From contig JAAESI010000015.1 of assembly GCA_024229515.1 (NCBI GenBank), positions 1 to 32,579 on the forward strand: 32,579 nucleotides of DNA, written 5' to 3'. Source of the stretch: Pseudomonadota bacterium (lineage in GTDB: Bacteria > Myxococcota_A > UBA796 > UBA9615). A program made the translations under genes and the position numbers. The notes under the pieces were generated by a model. That model was not told where the DNA came from. It did not search any database and saw only the letters and a list, made by a program, of their open reading frames with translations. Positions 24,737-32,579 of this stretch are shown piece after piece. Position 1 is the first letter of the stretch. Each line of letters starts with the position of its first letter.

Positions 24737-26746
24737 ATGCCTGACTTCAAGCTCGTCTCCGAATACACCCCCGCGGGCGATCAGCCCGAGGCGATCCGCC
24801 AGCTGGTCGAGGGGCTCAACTCCGACATGCACTCGATGTGCCTGCTCGGCGCCACCGGCACGGGCAAGACGTTCACGATGGCGCACGTGGTTCAGGAGCT
24901 GAACCGACCCACGCTCGTGGTCGCCCACAACAAGATCCTCGCGGCCCAGCTGTACGGCGAGTTCAAGGAGCTGTTCCCCGACAACGCGGTCGAGTACTTC
25001 GTCTCCTACTACAACTACTACCAGCCCGAGGCCTACGTCCCTTCGTCCGACACGTACATCGAGAAGGACAGCCTCATCAACGACCGCATCGACCGCCTGC
25101 GGCACCGGGCCACCCGGTCGCTGCTGGAGCGGCGCGATGTGCTCATCGTGGCGTCCGTCTCCTGCATCTACGGCATCGGCTCGCGCCGCGACTACGGCGG
25201 CATGGCGTTCGAGATGAAGAAGGGCGACCTGGTGGGTCGCGACCCGCTCATGCGGCGCCTCGTGGAGATGGCGTTCATCCGCAAGTCCGCGGACTTCCAC
25301 CGCGGCACCTTCCGCGCCAAGGGCGACACGGTCGAGATCTACCCCGCGCACGAGGACGACGTGGCCATCCGGGTGGAGTTCTGGGGCGACGAGATCGAGC
25401 GCATCACCCTGGTCGATCCCCTGCGCGGCAAGGTGCTGGAGGAGGTGCCGTCGGTCCCCATCTACCCGGCGTCGCACTACGTGACCGAAGAGGACCGGCT
25501 CAAGGGCGCGGTCGAGACCATCAGCATCGAGCTCGAGGAGCGGCTGCGCGAGCTGCGCGACGGCAACCGGCTGCTGGAGGCGCAGCGGCTGGAGCAGCGC
25601 ACGATGTTCGACCTGGAGCAGATCCAGGAGATGGGCCGCTGCCCCGGGATCGAGAACTACAGCCGCCACCTGTCCGGCCGGCAGGTCGACGAGCCGCCGC
25701 CGACGTTGGTGGAGTACTTCCCCCGGGACTTCCTCCTCATCGTCGACGAGAGCCACGCGATGGTTCCCCAGATCGGCGCGATGTTCTCCGGCGACCGGAG
25801 CCGCAAGACCACCCTCGTGGACTACGGCTTCCGCCTCCCCTCGGCCAAGGACAACCGCCCGCTCCGGTTCGAGGAGTTCTGGAACCTCGTGAACCAGACG
25901 GTCTTCGTCAGCGCCACGCCCGCCGATTGGGAGATCGACCGCTGCCAGGGGGTGCTCGTCGAGCAGGTGATCCGGCCCACGGGCCTGGTGGATCCGCAGT
26001 TGGAGGTCCGCCCCGCGGGCACGCAGGTGGACGACTTCCTGGGGGAGATCCGAGCGACCGTCGAAAAGGGCGACCGCGTGCTCGTCACGGTGCTGACGAA
26101 GCGGATGGCCGAGGACCTGACCGAGTACTACCAGGAGGTCGGGGTCCGGGCCCGCTACCTCCACAGCGAGATCGACACCCTGGAGCGCATCGAGCTGCTC
26201 AAGGACCTGCGCACGGGCGAGTACGACGTGCTCGTCGGCATCAACCTGCTCCGCGAGGGGCTCGATCTCCCCGAAGTCAGCCTCGTGGGGGTCTTCGACG
26301 CGGACAAGGAGGGCTTCCTGCGGTCCGGGCGGAGCCTGCTGCAGGTCATCGGGCGCGCCGCCCGCAACGTCGACGGCCGGGTGCTCCTGTACGCCGACAA
26401 AGAGACCGACTCCATGAAGGCGGCGATCTCCGAGACCAACCGCCGGAGGGCCCGCCAGGAGGCCTACAACGTCGAGCACGGCATCACCCCGGAGACCGTC
26501 AAGAAGGGCATCCGCGATATCCTCGCGAGCATCTACGAAAAGGACTACGTCGAGCTTGCCGAGGCCGAGCGCGACCTCCCCGCGGGGATGGACAAGCTGG
26601 CGCCCAAGGAGCTCGGCAAGGAGATCGAGAAGCTCCGCACCAAGATGTTCGAACTGGCCCGGGATCTGGAGTTCGAGAAGGCCGCCGACATGCGGGATCA
26701 GATCGCCAAGGCGGAGGCGTACCTCATGTCTCACGGCGGGAACTGA
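24737..26746 (+). CDS. uvrB: Excinuclease ABC subunit B (UvrB)
   Basis: 669 residues, close to the usual 670. Walker A is GATGTGKT (39-46). The beta-hairpin that clamps damaged DNA is intact ([12 protein letters not shown], about 92-103). Walker B is [10 protein letters not shown] near residue 333. Helicase motifs [21 protein letters not shown] and QVIGRAARN follow. The C-terminal UVR domain (about 630-665, [29 protein letters not shown]) binds UvrC. It verifies damage in nucleotide excision repair with UvrA and loads UvrC. No uvrA or uvrC is in the window. Confidence 0.99.
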   Translation: MPDFKLVSEYTPAGDQPEAIRQLVEGLNSDMHSMCLLGATGTGKTFTMAHVVQELNRPTLVVAHNKILAAQLYGEFKELFPDNAVEYFVSYYNYYQPEAYVPSSDTYIEKDSLINDRIDRLRHRATRSLLERRDVLIVASVSCIYGIGSRRDYGGMAFEMKKGDLVGRDPLMRRLVEMAFIRKSADFHRGTFRAKGDTVEIYPAHEDDVAIRVEFWGDEIERITLVDPLRGKVLEEVPSVPIYPASHYVTEEDRLKGAVETISIELEERLRELRDGNRLLEAQRLEQRTMFDLEQIQEMGRCPGIENYSRHLSGRQVDEPPPTLVEYFPRDFLLIVDESHAMVPQIGAMFSGDRSRKTTLVDYGFRLPSAKDNRPLRFEEFWNLVNQTVFVSATPADWEIDRCQGVLVEQVIRPTGLVDPQLEVRPAGTQVDDFLGEIRATVEKGDRVLVTVLTKRMAEDLTEYYQEVGVRARYLHSEIDTLERIELLKDLRTGEYDVLVGINLLREGLDLPEVSLVGVFDADKEGFLRSGRSLLQVIGRAARNVDGRVLLYADKETDSMKAAISETNRRRARQEAYNVEHGITPETVKKGIRDILASIYEKDYVELAEAERDLPAGMDKLAPKELGKEIEKLRTKMFELARDLEFEKAADMRDQIAKAEAYLMSHGGN

Positions 26747-26777
26747 CTCGTCAAGAAACGGTCAAGTGCTTTGGATC

Positions 26778-26798
26778 CCCGCAACCCTGTGGGATTTT
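26778..26798 (+). terminator. Weak candidate terminator after uvrB
   Basis: CCCGCA (26778-26783) can pair with TGTGGG (26788-26793), one pair being G-U, followed by ATTTT. The stem is short, so this is a weak call. Confidence 0.3.
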
Positions 26799-26837
26799 GT
26801 GGGTAGGGAGAGAAGGGTCGCTGTCGCGGAGTACGCG

Positions 26838-27974
26838 ATGCACGCTTCGAAGTATTGGGTCCTCGCCGCTGCCCTTCTGGCCGCTGGCTGCATTCCCACC
26901 GAAACCGCCCCCGTCCGAACGGTCGATGCGGAAGACCAGCCCCTCTACGACGACGACGACGACGATCGGGAAGTCACCGTCGACGGGATCGCAGATTTCG
27001 AATCGGCCCTGATCGAGCTTCAGGGCGAGGCTCCGGATCCCGAAGATCCCGAAGATCCCGAAGACCCCGCCGACGACGACGACGATCCCGTCGAGGAAGA
27101 GGACCCCGAGGACCCCGAGGACCCCGAGGAGCCCACCGACGACGACGATGAGCCGGCCGAGGAAGAAGACCCCGACGGCCTGCCCGAGGAGAGCGAGGAA
27201 GACCCCGACGACCCGGCCGAGGAGGAGGAGCCTCCCCCCGAGGAGGAGCCTCCCCCCGAGGCGACGTGCACCGACGACCTGCACGAGGACAACGACATCG
27301 CCGACGACGCCGGCTACCTCCTCGAGGGCTACTACGGCGCGATGAACGGCTGCAACGATGACTGGTACGCCTACGACCTGCTCGCCGGCGACCTCATCAC
27401 CGCCGAGTTGAGCGGCGCCCCGGGCGAGGGCGACCTCGACCTGCACCTGTACGACGGGCTGGGAAACCTGATCGTCAGCAGCACCGGAGGCGCCGACGAG
27501 TCCTTCGAGCACATCGCCACCAGCAACGGCACCTACCTGATCCACGTGCAGTTCGTCAGCGACGCCGGCCCCGAACTGGGCGTGCCGTACACCATCTCCC
27601 TGGGCTGGGAAGAGAACGACTGCGGCACCGACGGCTTCGAGCCGAACGACTCCGACCTCGCCCCCTGGCCCGTGCCCCCGGGCGTGATGACGCTGAACGT
27701 CTGCCCCTCGGGCGACGACTACTTCGCCGTCTGGCTGGAGGTGGGTGAGACCCTCACCGCCGAGATCACCTTCGACCTCGCGGAGGCCGACCTCGACCTG
27801 ACCGTGTTCGAGACCGGCGGCATCTGGGCCGACACCTCCAGCACCGGCACCGACATCGAGACGGTGAGCGTGACGGCTGTCAACGCCGGCTACCACAACG
27901 TCTGGATCGAGCTCGCCGCCGACTACGGCTCCGAGCTGGGCAGCGGCTACGAACTGGAACTCGACGCCTGGTAG
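26838..27974 (+). CDS. Lipoprotein with acidic Pro-rich linker and two PPC domains
   Basis: 378 residues. GGAG lies seven bases before the ATG at 26838. The signal peptide ends in lipobox LAAGC. Residues about 32-145 are an extended Asp/Glu/Pro linker (YDDDDDD, then DPEDPEDPEDP-type repeats and EEEPPPEEEPPPE). Two bacterial pre-peptidase C-terminal (PPC) beta-sandwich domains follow. The first is about 150-255 (CTDDLHEDNDIADDAG, DWYAYDLLAGDLITAELS, DLDLHLYD, YLIHV) and the second about 258-378 (GFEPNDSDLAPWPV, DDYFAVWLEVGETLTAEI, DLDLTVFE). PPC domains usually end secreted proteases and sugar hydrolases; here no enzyme domain is present, so it may be a surface binding protein. Confidence 0.85.
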   Translation: MHASKYWVLAAALLAAGCIPTETAPVRTVDAEDQPLYDDDDDDREVTVDGIADFESALIELQGEAPDPEDPEDPEDPADDDDDPVEEEDPEDPEDPEEPTDDDDEPAEEEDPDGLPEESEEDPDDPAEEEEPPPEEEPPPEATCTDDLHEDNDIADDAGYLLEGYYGAMNGCNDDWYAYDLLAGDLITAELSGAPGEGDLDLHLYDGLGNLIVSSTGGADESFEHIATSNGTYLIHVQFVSDAGPELGVPYTISLGWEENDCGTDGFEPNDSDLAPWPVPPGVMTLNVCPSGDDYFAVWLEVGETLTAEITFDLAEADLDLTVFETGGIWADTSSTGTDIETVSVTAVNAGYHNVWIELAADYGSELGSGYELELDAW

Positions 27975-27996
27975 GCGCGAGTAGACTCTTCGCACG

Positions 27997-28015
27997 CGGG
28001 CCCTTGGGGGGCCCG
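27997..28015. repeat. Hairpin between the PPC gene and the decayed gene
   Basis: CGGGCCC and GGGCCCG pair perfectly across TTGGG. It may end the PPC transcript or structure the leader of the gene at 28030. No T-run follows. Confidence 0.5.
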
Positions 28016-28029
28016 TACGCGAGGAGCCG

Positions 28030-29116
28030 ATGCGCATCATTCAGCCTGCCTGGCCCGCCCTGGTCGTGGCCCTGCTCTGCCTGGGGTCGTGGGGAACCGC
28101 CAGCGCCCAGACCACCTGGTCCGTCGACGTCACCGGCGGAGTGCCCGGGTCGTTTCTGTCCATCAACGACGCCATCGACGCGGCCACGAGCCTCGACATC
28201 ATCGAGGTCTACAGCGGCTCGTACGTGGAGGACGTCAACTTCGACGGCAAGGACGTCATCGTCACCGCGCTGAGCGGACCGGCCTCGACGACCATCGTGG
28301 GGACCAGCACGGCGGTCACGTTCGCCGGAGGCGAAGGGCCCGCCGCGCAGCTGACCGGGTTCACCATCAACAGCGCCGGGGCTTACGGCATCTACGTCAG
28401 CGGGGGCTCGTCGCCGACGGTCACCGGGACCATCATCGACGGGCTCACCGGCTACCCCATCTACCTGACCTCAGCAGGCGCTCCGTCCTTCGAATCGGTG
28501 ACCGTCTCGAACAACGAGTAATACCACGGGGTCTACGTCTACAACTCGTCCCCGACCTTCAGCGGATCGACGTTTGTGGGGCAGGTCTGCTGGTCGACCC
28601 GGCCATCAACCCCGGCGCCACGCCCGACGTCTGCGACGGCGTCGACAGCGACTGCAACGGCTTCGACTGCCCCGCCATCACCGACCAGGACGAGGACGGC
28701 TTCGCCGAGGACGTCGACTGCGACGATGACGACGCCACCGTGTTCCCGGGCGCGACCGAGACCTGCGAGGACGGCATCGACCAGGACTGCGACGGCGTCG
28801 ACCAGGAGTGCGACGGCGACCTCGACGGCTGAACCCTGCAGCGGAAGAGATCTGCGACGACGGCATCGACAACAACTGCGACCAGCGGATCGACGACGAA
28901 GACCCCGACTGCGACGAAGAGGGCGACGACGACGACTCCGCGACCATCGGGGACGACGACGACGCCACCGGGGACGACGACGACAGCGGCGCCGGACCCG
29001 ACGCCGGCTGAGACTGCGAGGAGTCCTTCGCCGGCGCCGGCGCCGCCGGTTCCAGCCGCGGGGCCCTGCTGCTGCTGCTCCTGGGCGCGGTCGCGCGCCG
29101 ACGACGGAGCCGCTGA
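28030..29116 (+). pseudogene. Decayed beta-helix / MopE / MYXO-CTERM surface protein gene
   Basis: GAGGAG precedes the ATG at 28030. The intact first part (28030-28521) has a signal peptide ending in ASAQ and a right-handed beta-helix start (SINDAIDAATSLDIIEVYSGSYVEDVNFDGKDV). TAA at 28519-28521 interrupts it, yet the same frame continues with beta-helix-like YHGVYVYNSSPTFSGSTFVG. The sense then moves to another frame near 28575 (GLLVDPAINPGATPDVCDGVDSDCNG and further MopE repeats to 28832), and to a third frame near 28833 (NPAAEEICDDGIDNNCD..., then DDDD linkers). TGA at 29009-29011 interrupts that frame just where a MYXO-CTERM Cys would stand. The tail DCEESFAGAGAAG...LLLLLLGAVARRRRSR, stopping at 29114-29116, is the MYXO-CTERM-like helix and Arg cluster. 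Two stops plus two frame changes, probably with internal deletions. Confidence 0.85.
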
Positions 29117-29120
29117 CCGC

Positions 29121-29849
29121 CTACCAGGCGTCGATGTGGGGCAGCGTCAGGCGGGCGCTGGACAGGTCGATCTCGCACATCGGCACGCCGAAGGTCAGGT
29201 TCAGCGTGCCTTCCCCGTCGATGTCGGAGGCCGCGAGGGTCCCCGCGACCCAGCCGTACTCGAAGTCCAGGCTGGTGATGTCCAGGGCCACGGTCGCATC
29301 GTCGATCCGGGAGTACTCGAAGGCATCGGCGGGGCCGTCCTCCCAGTACGCGCAGTCATCGTCCTGGGCGCCGAAGGCGGAGGCCCACGCGTCCCACGGG
29401 TTCTCGGAGAACTGCTTCATGCGCACCATGAAGTCCTCGCTGTCCCCCGGCGGAACGTCGCCCGGGGTGTCGGACCACCAGGTGATCCCCAGCTGCGCCG
29501 TGTCGGCGCCGAGCACGGGGTCCAGGAGGTCGGCGATCTGCTCGAGCCCGGAGGCGTCCTCGCCGCAGTAGTGCAGTGACGCGTCCTGGTAGGGCGTGTC
29601 GTAGGCGTCCAGCAGCGTCTGCGCCTCGTCCAGGCCGGCCCGGAGGGTGCCGCACAGGTCGTCGACGCTGCTGAACAGCAGGTATTGCTGGGCGCCTTCG
29701 TCGGCGCGGGCGAACAGCCAGATCGCGGACCCCACCGAGAAGTCCGGGAAGGCGGTGGATTCCAGTTCGATCTCCGCCGGCCTGACCGGTCCTGGTTCGA
29801 CCGTCGGGCACCCCGCGAGGGCGGCGGAGGCGGAGGCGATGTTGTTCAT
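29121..29849 (-). CDS. Hypothetical lipoprotein
   Basis: 242 residues from ATG 29849; an upstream in-frame start at 29867 would add six. The N-terminus is short and lacks the usual positive charge, but SASAALAGC is an acceptable lipobox. The mature chain has several Cys residues (DDLCGTL, LHYCGED, DDDCAYW, VPMCEID) and Trp-rich segments (GITWWSD, NPWDAWASAF), and ends in a beta-rich region (LDFEYGWVAGTLAASDIDGEGTLNLTF). No family recognised. It is convergent with the decayed gene (four bases apart) and divergent from the U32 gene. Confidence 0.7.
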   Translation of the reverse strand: MNNIASASAALAGCPTVEPGPVRPAEIELESTAFPDFSVGSAIWLFARADEGAQQYLLFSSVDDLCGTLRAGLDEAQTLLDAYDTPYQDASLHYCGEDASGLEQIADLLDPVLGADTAQLGITWWSDTPGDVPPGDSEDFMVRMKQFSENPWDAWASAFGAQDDDCAYWEDGPADAFEYSRIDDATVALDITSLDFEYGWVAGTLAASDIDGEGTLNLTFGVPMCEIDLSSARLTLPHIDAW

Positions 29850-29925
29850 GGCCCCTCCCATCTGCAAACGGGACTGCCGGGCGGGGGGCAGCGTTCGACC
29901 CGGGGCGCGCTATCCTCGCGCCCCC

Positions 29926-32442
29926 ATGGCCCCCCTCAGACGAAGCACGCCTCCCGAGATCCTCGCTCCGGCGGGGGGCCGCCCGCAGATCGCGGCCGCG
30001 ATTGAAGGGGGGGCCGATGCCGTCTACTTCGGGCTGACTCGCTTCAACGCCCGCGCCCGGGCGGCGAACTTCCGGCCCGCCGAGCTGAACGAGATCATGG
30101 GCCAGCTCCACGAGCGCGGCGTGCGCGGCTTCGTCACGCTCAACACGCTGGTGTTCGACTCGGAGTTGAGCGACGTCGAGGAGTACGTGCAGACGATCGT
30201 CGACTGCAACGTGGACGCGGTGATCGTCCAGGACCTTGGGCTCTGCGCCCGCATCCGCGAGCTGTACCCCGAGCTGCGGCTCCACGGCAGCACCCAGATG
30301 ACGGTGACGTCGGCCGAATCGGCGGAGCTCGTGGGGCGGCTGGGGTGCGAGCGGGTGGTGCTCGGACGCGAGCTGTCGGTGCGCGACATCGCCGCCGTCG
30401 CCCAGGGCACTGACCTCGAGCTGGAAGCGTTCGTGCACGGCGCGCTGTGTGTCTCGTACTCGGGCCAGTGCTTCAGCAGCGAGGCGTGGGGCGGACGCTC
30501 GGCCAACCGGGGGCAGTGCGCCCAGGCCTGCCGCCTCCCCTACGACCTCGTCGTCGACGGCAAGAACAAGGAACTGGACGCCAGCTACCTGCTGTCGCCG
30601 CAGGACCTCAGCGGCCTGCACCACGTCGAGGCGCTGATGGACGCGGGCGTCGCCTGCTTCAAGATCGAGGGCCGCCTCAAGGGGCCCGAGTACGTCGCCG
30701 CCACCACCCAGGCGTACCGAACCGTGGTGGACGCCGTGTGGGCCGGCCGGGACGCGACCCCCAGCGATCGCGACGTGCTCGACCTGCAGCAGGTGTTCAG
30801 CCGCGGGCTCACCCCCGGCTTCCTCGAGGGACCCCGCCACCAGCGCCTCGTCCGCGGCTTCTATCCGAACAAGCGGGGCCCCGTGATCGGCACCGTCACC
30901 GACGTGCACAACCGCAAGATCACCATCGAGCTGACCGGCCCCCTGCGGGTCGGCGACGGCGTGCTCGTGGGCACCGTCGGCGGCTCGGTGCACACGCTTC
31001 TGGTGCTCGACGAGGTCATCACCGACGAGGTGGCGTCGGGGCCCGTCATCATCAAGTTCGGCCCCAAGGTCCGCATCCACGAGGTGAACGTCGGCGACAC
31101 CGTGTGGCGCACCCGGGACGCCCGCCTCGACGGCCGCCTCAAGCCGCTGTGGGACGGCGGAATCGTGCGCCGGGCGAAGGTCGAGGCGCAGGTCTACGGG
31201 CGGCTCGGGGAGCCCCTCCGGATCAGCTTCGGCGACGCCTCGGGGCTGTACGGATCGGCGGTGTCGGAGCGACCCCTGGAGGCTGCGAGCAAGCGCGCGC
31301 TCGATGCCGCGACCTTGACCCAGCAGCTCGGCCGGTTGGGCGGCACCCCGCTGGAGTTGGCGTCGGTCGAGGTCGACCTCGAGGGCGACCTGTTCCTCCC
31401 CGTCAGCGAGCTGAACCGCGTCCGCCGCGCCGCTGCCGATGCCCTGCTGGAAGCTCGACGCGGCGCCACCGTCGACGGACGCCTGGACCGCCCATCCATC
31501 GTCCCGTCCCTCGGCGGGGCCGGTCCTCTCCCCCCGCTCCCGGAAGCGCCGGCGCGCCTGAGCCTGCTGTGTCGCAGCCTCGCCCAGGTCGAAGCCGCGG
31601 TGCAGCTGGACGCGCTGGACGAGGTCGCCGTCGACTTCCTCGAGGTGAAGGGGCTGGGCGAAGCCATCGCCACGGTCCAGGCCGCCGGCAAGCGCGCCAT
31701 CGCCGTCTCCCCCCGGGTGCTCAAGCCGAACGAGGAGAACATCCGCCGCTTCCTCCTGAAGCTCGGCGCGGACGCGATCCTGGTCCGCTCCCTGGGGCTG
31801 CTGAAGTCCCTCCTGGACGTGGACGAGCGGCCGGAGCTGTACGGCGACTTCTCGCTCAACGCGGCCAACCAGCGCACGGCCCAGCTCCTGATGGACGCGG
31901 GGCTGGCGCGCCTCGCCCCGACCCACGATCTGGACGCGGCGCAGCTGTGCGACCTGGGGTTCCTGGGGGACGGCTGGGGCGGGCGCCTCGAGCTGATCGC
32001 CCACCACCACCTGCCGATCTTCCACACCGAGCACTGCGTCTTCGCCCGCTTCCTGTCCGACGGCGACGACAAGACCGACTGCGGCACCCCCTGCGAGCAC
32101 CACGAGGTCCACCTGCGGGGTCCCGACGGCCACGACCACCTCGTGCTCGCCGACATCGGCTGCCGCAACACCGTGTTCAACAGCTCGGCCCAGTCGGCCC
32201 TGAGGAGCCTCAGCCGGTTCACCGAGGCCGGGTACAAGCGGTTCCGCATCGAGCTGGTCGACCACACCCCCGACGAGGTCGCGCCCCTGGTCGCCGCCTA
32301 CGACCGCGCGCTCCGGGGCGAGCTGCTCGGCGGCGAGGCGTGGGCCCAGCTGCGCGCCTGGTCGCGGTTCGAGCTGACCGCGGGATCGCTGCAGGTGATG
32401 GACCAGGAGCGGGAGCTGAAGCGCCCCGCGTGGATGGACTAG
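29926..32442 (+). CDS. U32-family protein with two barrel-like halves
   Basis: 838 residues. The start at 29926 (MAPLRRSTPPEILAPAGG) is the first that fits the family; the same frame continues upstream without sense. The N-terminal half is a U32 TIM barrel: ILAPAGGRPQIAAAIEGGADAVYFG, then the signature EAFVHGALCVSYSGQCFSS and RGQCAQACRLPY, with C175, C182, C198 and C202 as likely Fe-S ligands, then CFKIEGRLKGPEYV. A middle DUF3656-type insertion spans about 310-500. A second barrel-like half follows (about 540-800) with its own Cys cluster (TEHCVFARF, DCGTPCEHH, IGCRN). U32 proteins such as RlhA, TrhP and UbiU/V are now known as hydroxylation or RNA-modification factors rather than peptidases; this one most resembles the long RlhA-like branch. 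Substrate unproven. Confidence 0.88.
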   Translation: MAPLRRSTPPEILAPAGGRPQIAAAIEGGADAVYFGLTRFNARARAANFRPAELNEIMGQLHERGVRGFVTLNTLVFDSELSDVEEYVQTIVDCNVDAVIVQDLGLCARIRELYPELRLHGSTQMTVTSAESAELVGRLGCERVVLGRELSVRDIAAVAQGTDLELEAFVHGALCVSYSGQCFSSEAWGGRSANRGQCAQACRLPYDLVVDGKNKELDASYLLSPQDLSGLHHVEALMDAGVACFKIEGRLKGPEYVAATTQAYRTVVDAVWAGRDATPSDRDVLDLQQVFSRGLTPGFLEGPRHQRLVRGFYPNKRGPVIGTVTDVHNRKITIELTGPLRVGDGVLVGTVGGSVHTLLVLDEVITDEVASGPVIIKFGPKVRIHEVNVGDTVWRTRDARLDGRLKPLWDGGIVRRAKVEAQVYGRLGEPLRISFGDASGLYGSAVSERPLEAASKRALDAATLTQQLGRLGGTPLELASVEVDLEGDLFLPVSELNRVRRAAADALLEARRGATVDGRLDRPSIVPSLGGAGPLPPLPEAPARLSLLCRSLAQVEAAVQLDALDEVAVDFLEVKGLGEAIATVQAAGKRAIAVSPRVLKPNEENIRRFLLKLGADAILVRSLGLLKSLLDVDERPELYGDFSLNAANQRTAQLLMDAGLARLAPTHDLDAAQLCDLGFLGDGWGGRLELIAHHHLPIFHTEHCVFARFLSDGDDKTDCGTPCEHHEVHLRGPDGHDHLVLADIGCRNTVFNSSAQSALRSLSRFTEAGYKRFRIELVDHTPDEVAPLVAAYDRALRGELLGGEAWAQLRAWSRFELTAGSLQVMDQERELKRPAWMD

Positions 32443-32579
32443 GTGTGAAGGCCAGACACGTTGTTCCGGTATTGAAGGAGTAGTTGGTTCATCTGGGCTC
32501 GATGAGCAAGGTTGGTGGTTCCTACGCCGTCAACCAACTCTCGAGGGACCCAGCTGAACCTCCACCGGAATGCCAGAGC
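32443..32579. other. Right edge with imperfect inverted repeat
   Basis: No complete gene. Arms at 32486-32502 (GGTTCATCTGGGCTCGA) and 32541-32560 (TCGAGGGACCCAGCTGAACC) pair with one mismatch and a three-base offset. An ATG at 32502 opens a frame to the window end, but it is too short to judge. The base composition is less GC-rich than the neighbouring gene. Confidence 0.4.

Noticed and set aside
24674..26734. 686-residue reading frame antisense to uvrB
   Set aside because: It mirrors the uvrB codons, has no recognisable domain and no ribosome binding site.
29009..29011. UGA as selenocysteine codon at the MYXO-CTERM Cys position
   Set aside because: The same gene has a TAA stop and two frame changes upstream, so simple decay explains the TGA; no selenoprotein machinery gene or obvious SECIS hairpin was seen.

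Overview
The window is GC-rich (about 70% by eye) with dense genes, frequent GTG/TTG starts and many 1-4 base overlaps. Its gene content points to a myxobacterium or relative (Myxococcota). The signs are MopE-type Cys/Asp metal-binding repeats, a MYXO-CTERM-like tail, several lipoproteins with DDDD-rich linkers behind the lipobox, VIT/VWA and DUF3857/TPR envelope proteins, and a near-perfect sigma-54 promoter. No rRNA, tRNA or CRISPR array was seen. Identifications come from reading the translations; no database search was run.

Layout. Two divergent lipoproteins come first: a DUF2334/polysaccharide-deacetylase-like protein (137-1915, minus) and a CotH-kinase-family protein (1972-3492, plus). 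A run of eight tightly packed plus-strand genes (3593-15124) follows a consensus sigma-54 promoter. They encode a secreted VIT-VWA protein, a membrane-anchored beta-propeller protein, a membrane/coiled-coil protein, a DUF4384-like protein, a large DUF3857-transglutaminase-TPR protein, a DAO-family FAD oxidoreductase, a fungal-type cytosine deaminase and a small DUF3634-like membrane protein. The first five look like an uncharacterised envelope module.

15125-17113 is a different kind of DNA. An array of about 8.5 tandem 51-bp units, a set of strong hairpins, and a gene for a HUH (Y1/RAYT-like) protein are followed by more 51-bp units in the opposite orientation. This is the most unusual part of the window: it looks like a REP/RAYT-type system whose REP unit is organised as a tandem array.

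17114-22599 is all on the minus strand. In transcription order it holds an orphan histidine kinase, a TIG/MopE lipoprotein with nine DDDD-type hexapeptides, an unknown 190-aa protein and MoaC (one likely operon), then an ECF sigma factor and its translationally coupled membrane anti-sigma factor behind a plausible ECF-type promoter.

22652-32442 is mostly plus strand: a small Cys-rich lipoprotein, a sulfatase-fold protein with Thr at the nucleophile position and a Cys/Asp tail, UvrB preceded by an 8-bp-arm palindrome, and a PPC-domain lipoprotein with an acidic linker. A decayed beta-helix/MopE/MYXO-CTERM gene follows, broken by two in-frame stops and frame changes. After it come a minus-strand lipoprotein of unknown function and a long U32-family protein with two barrel-like halves.
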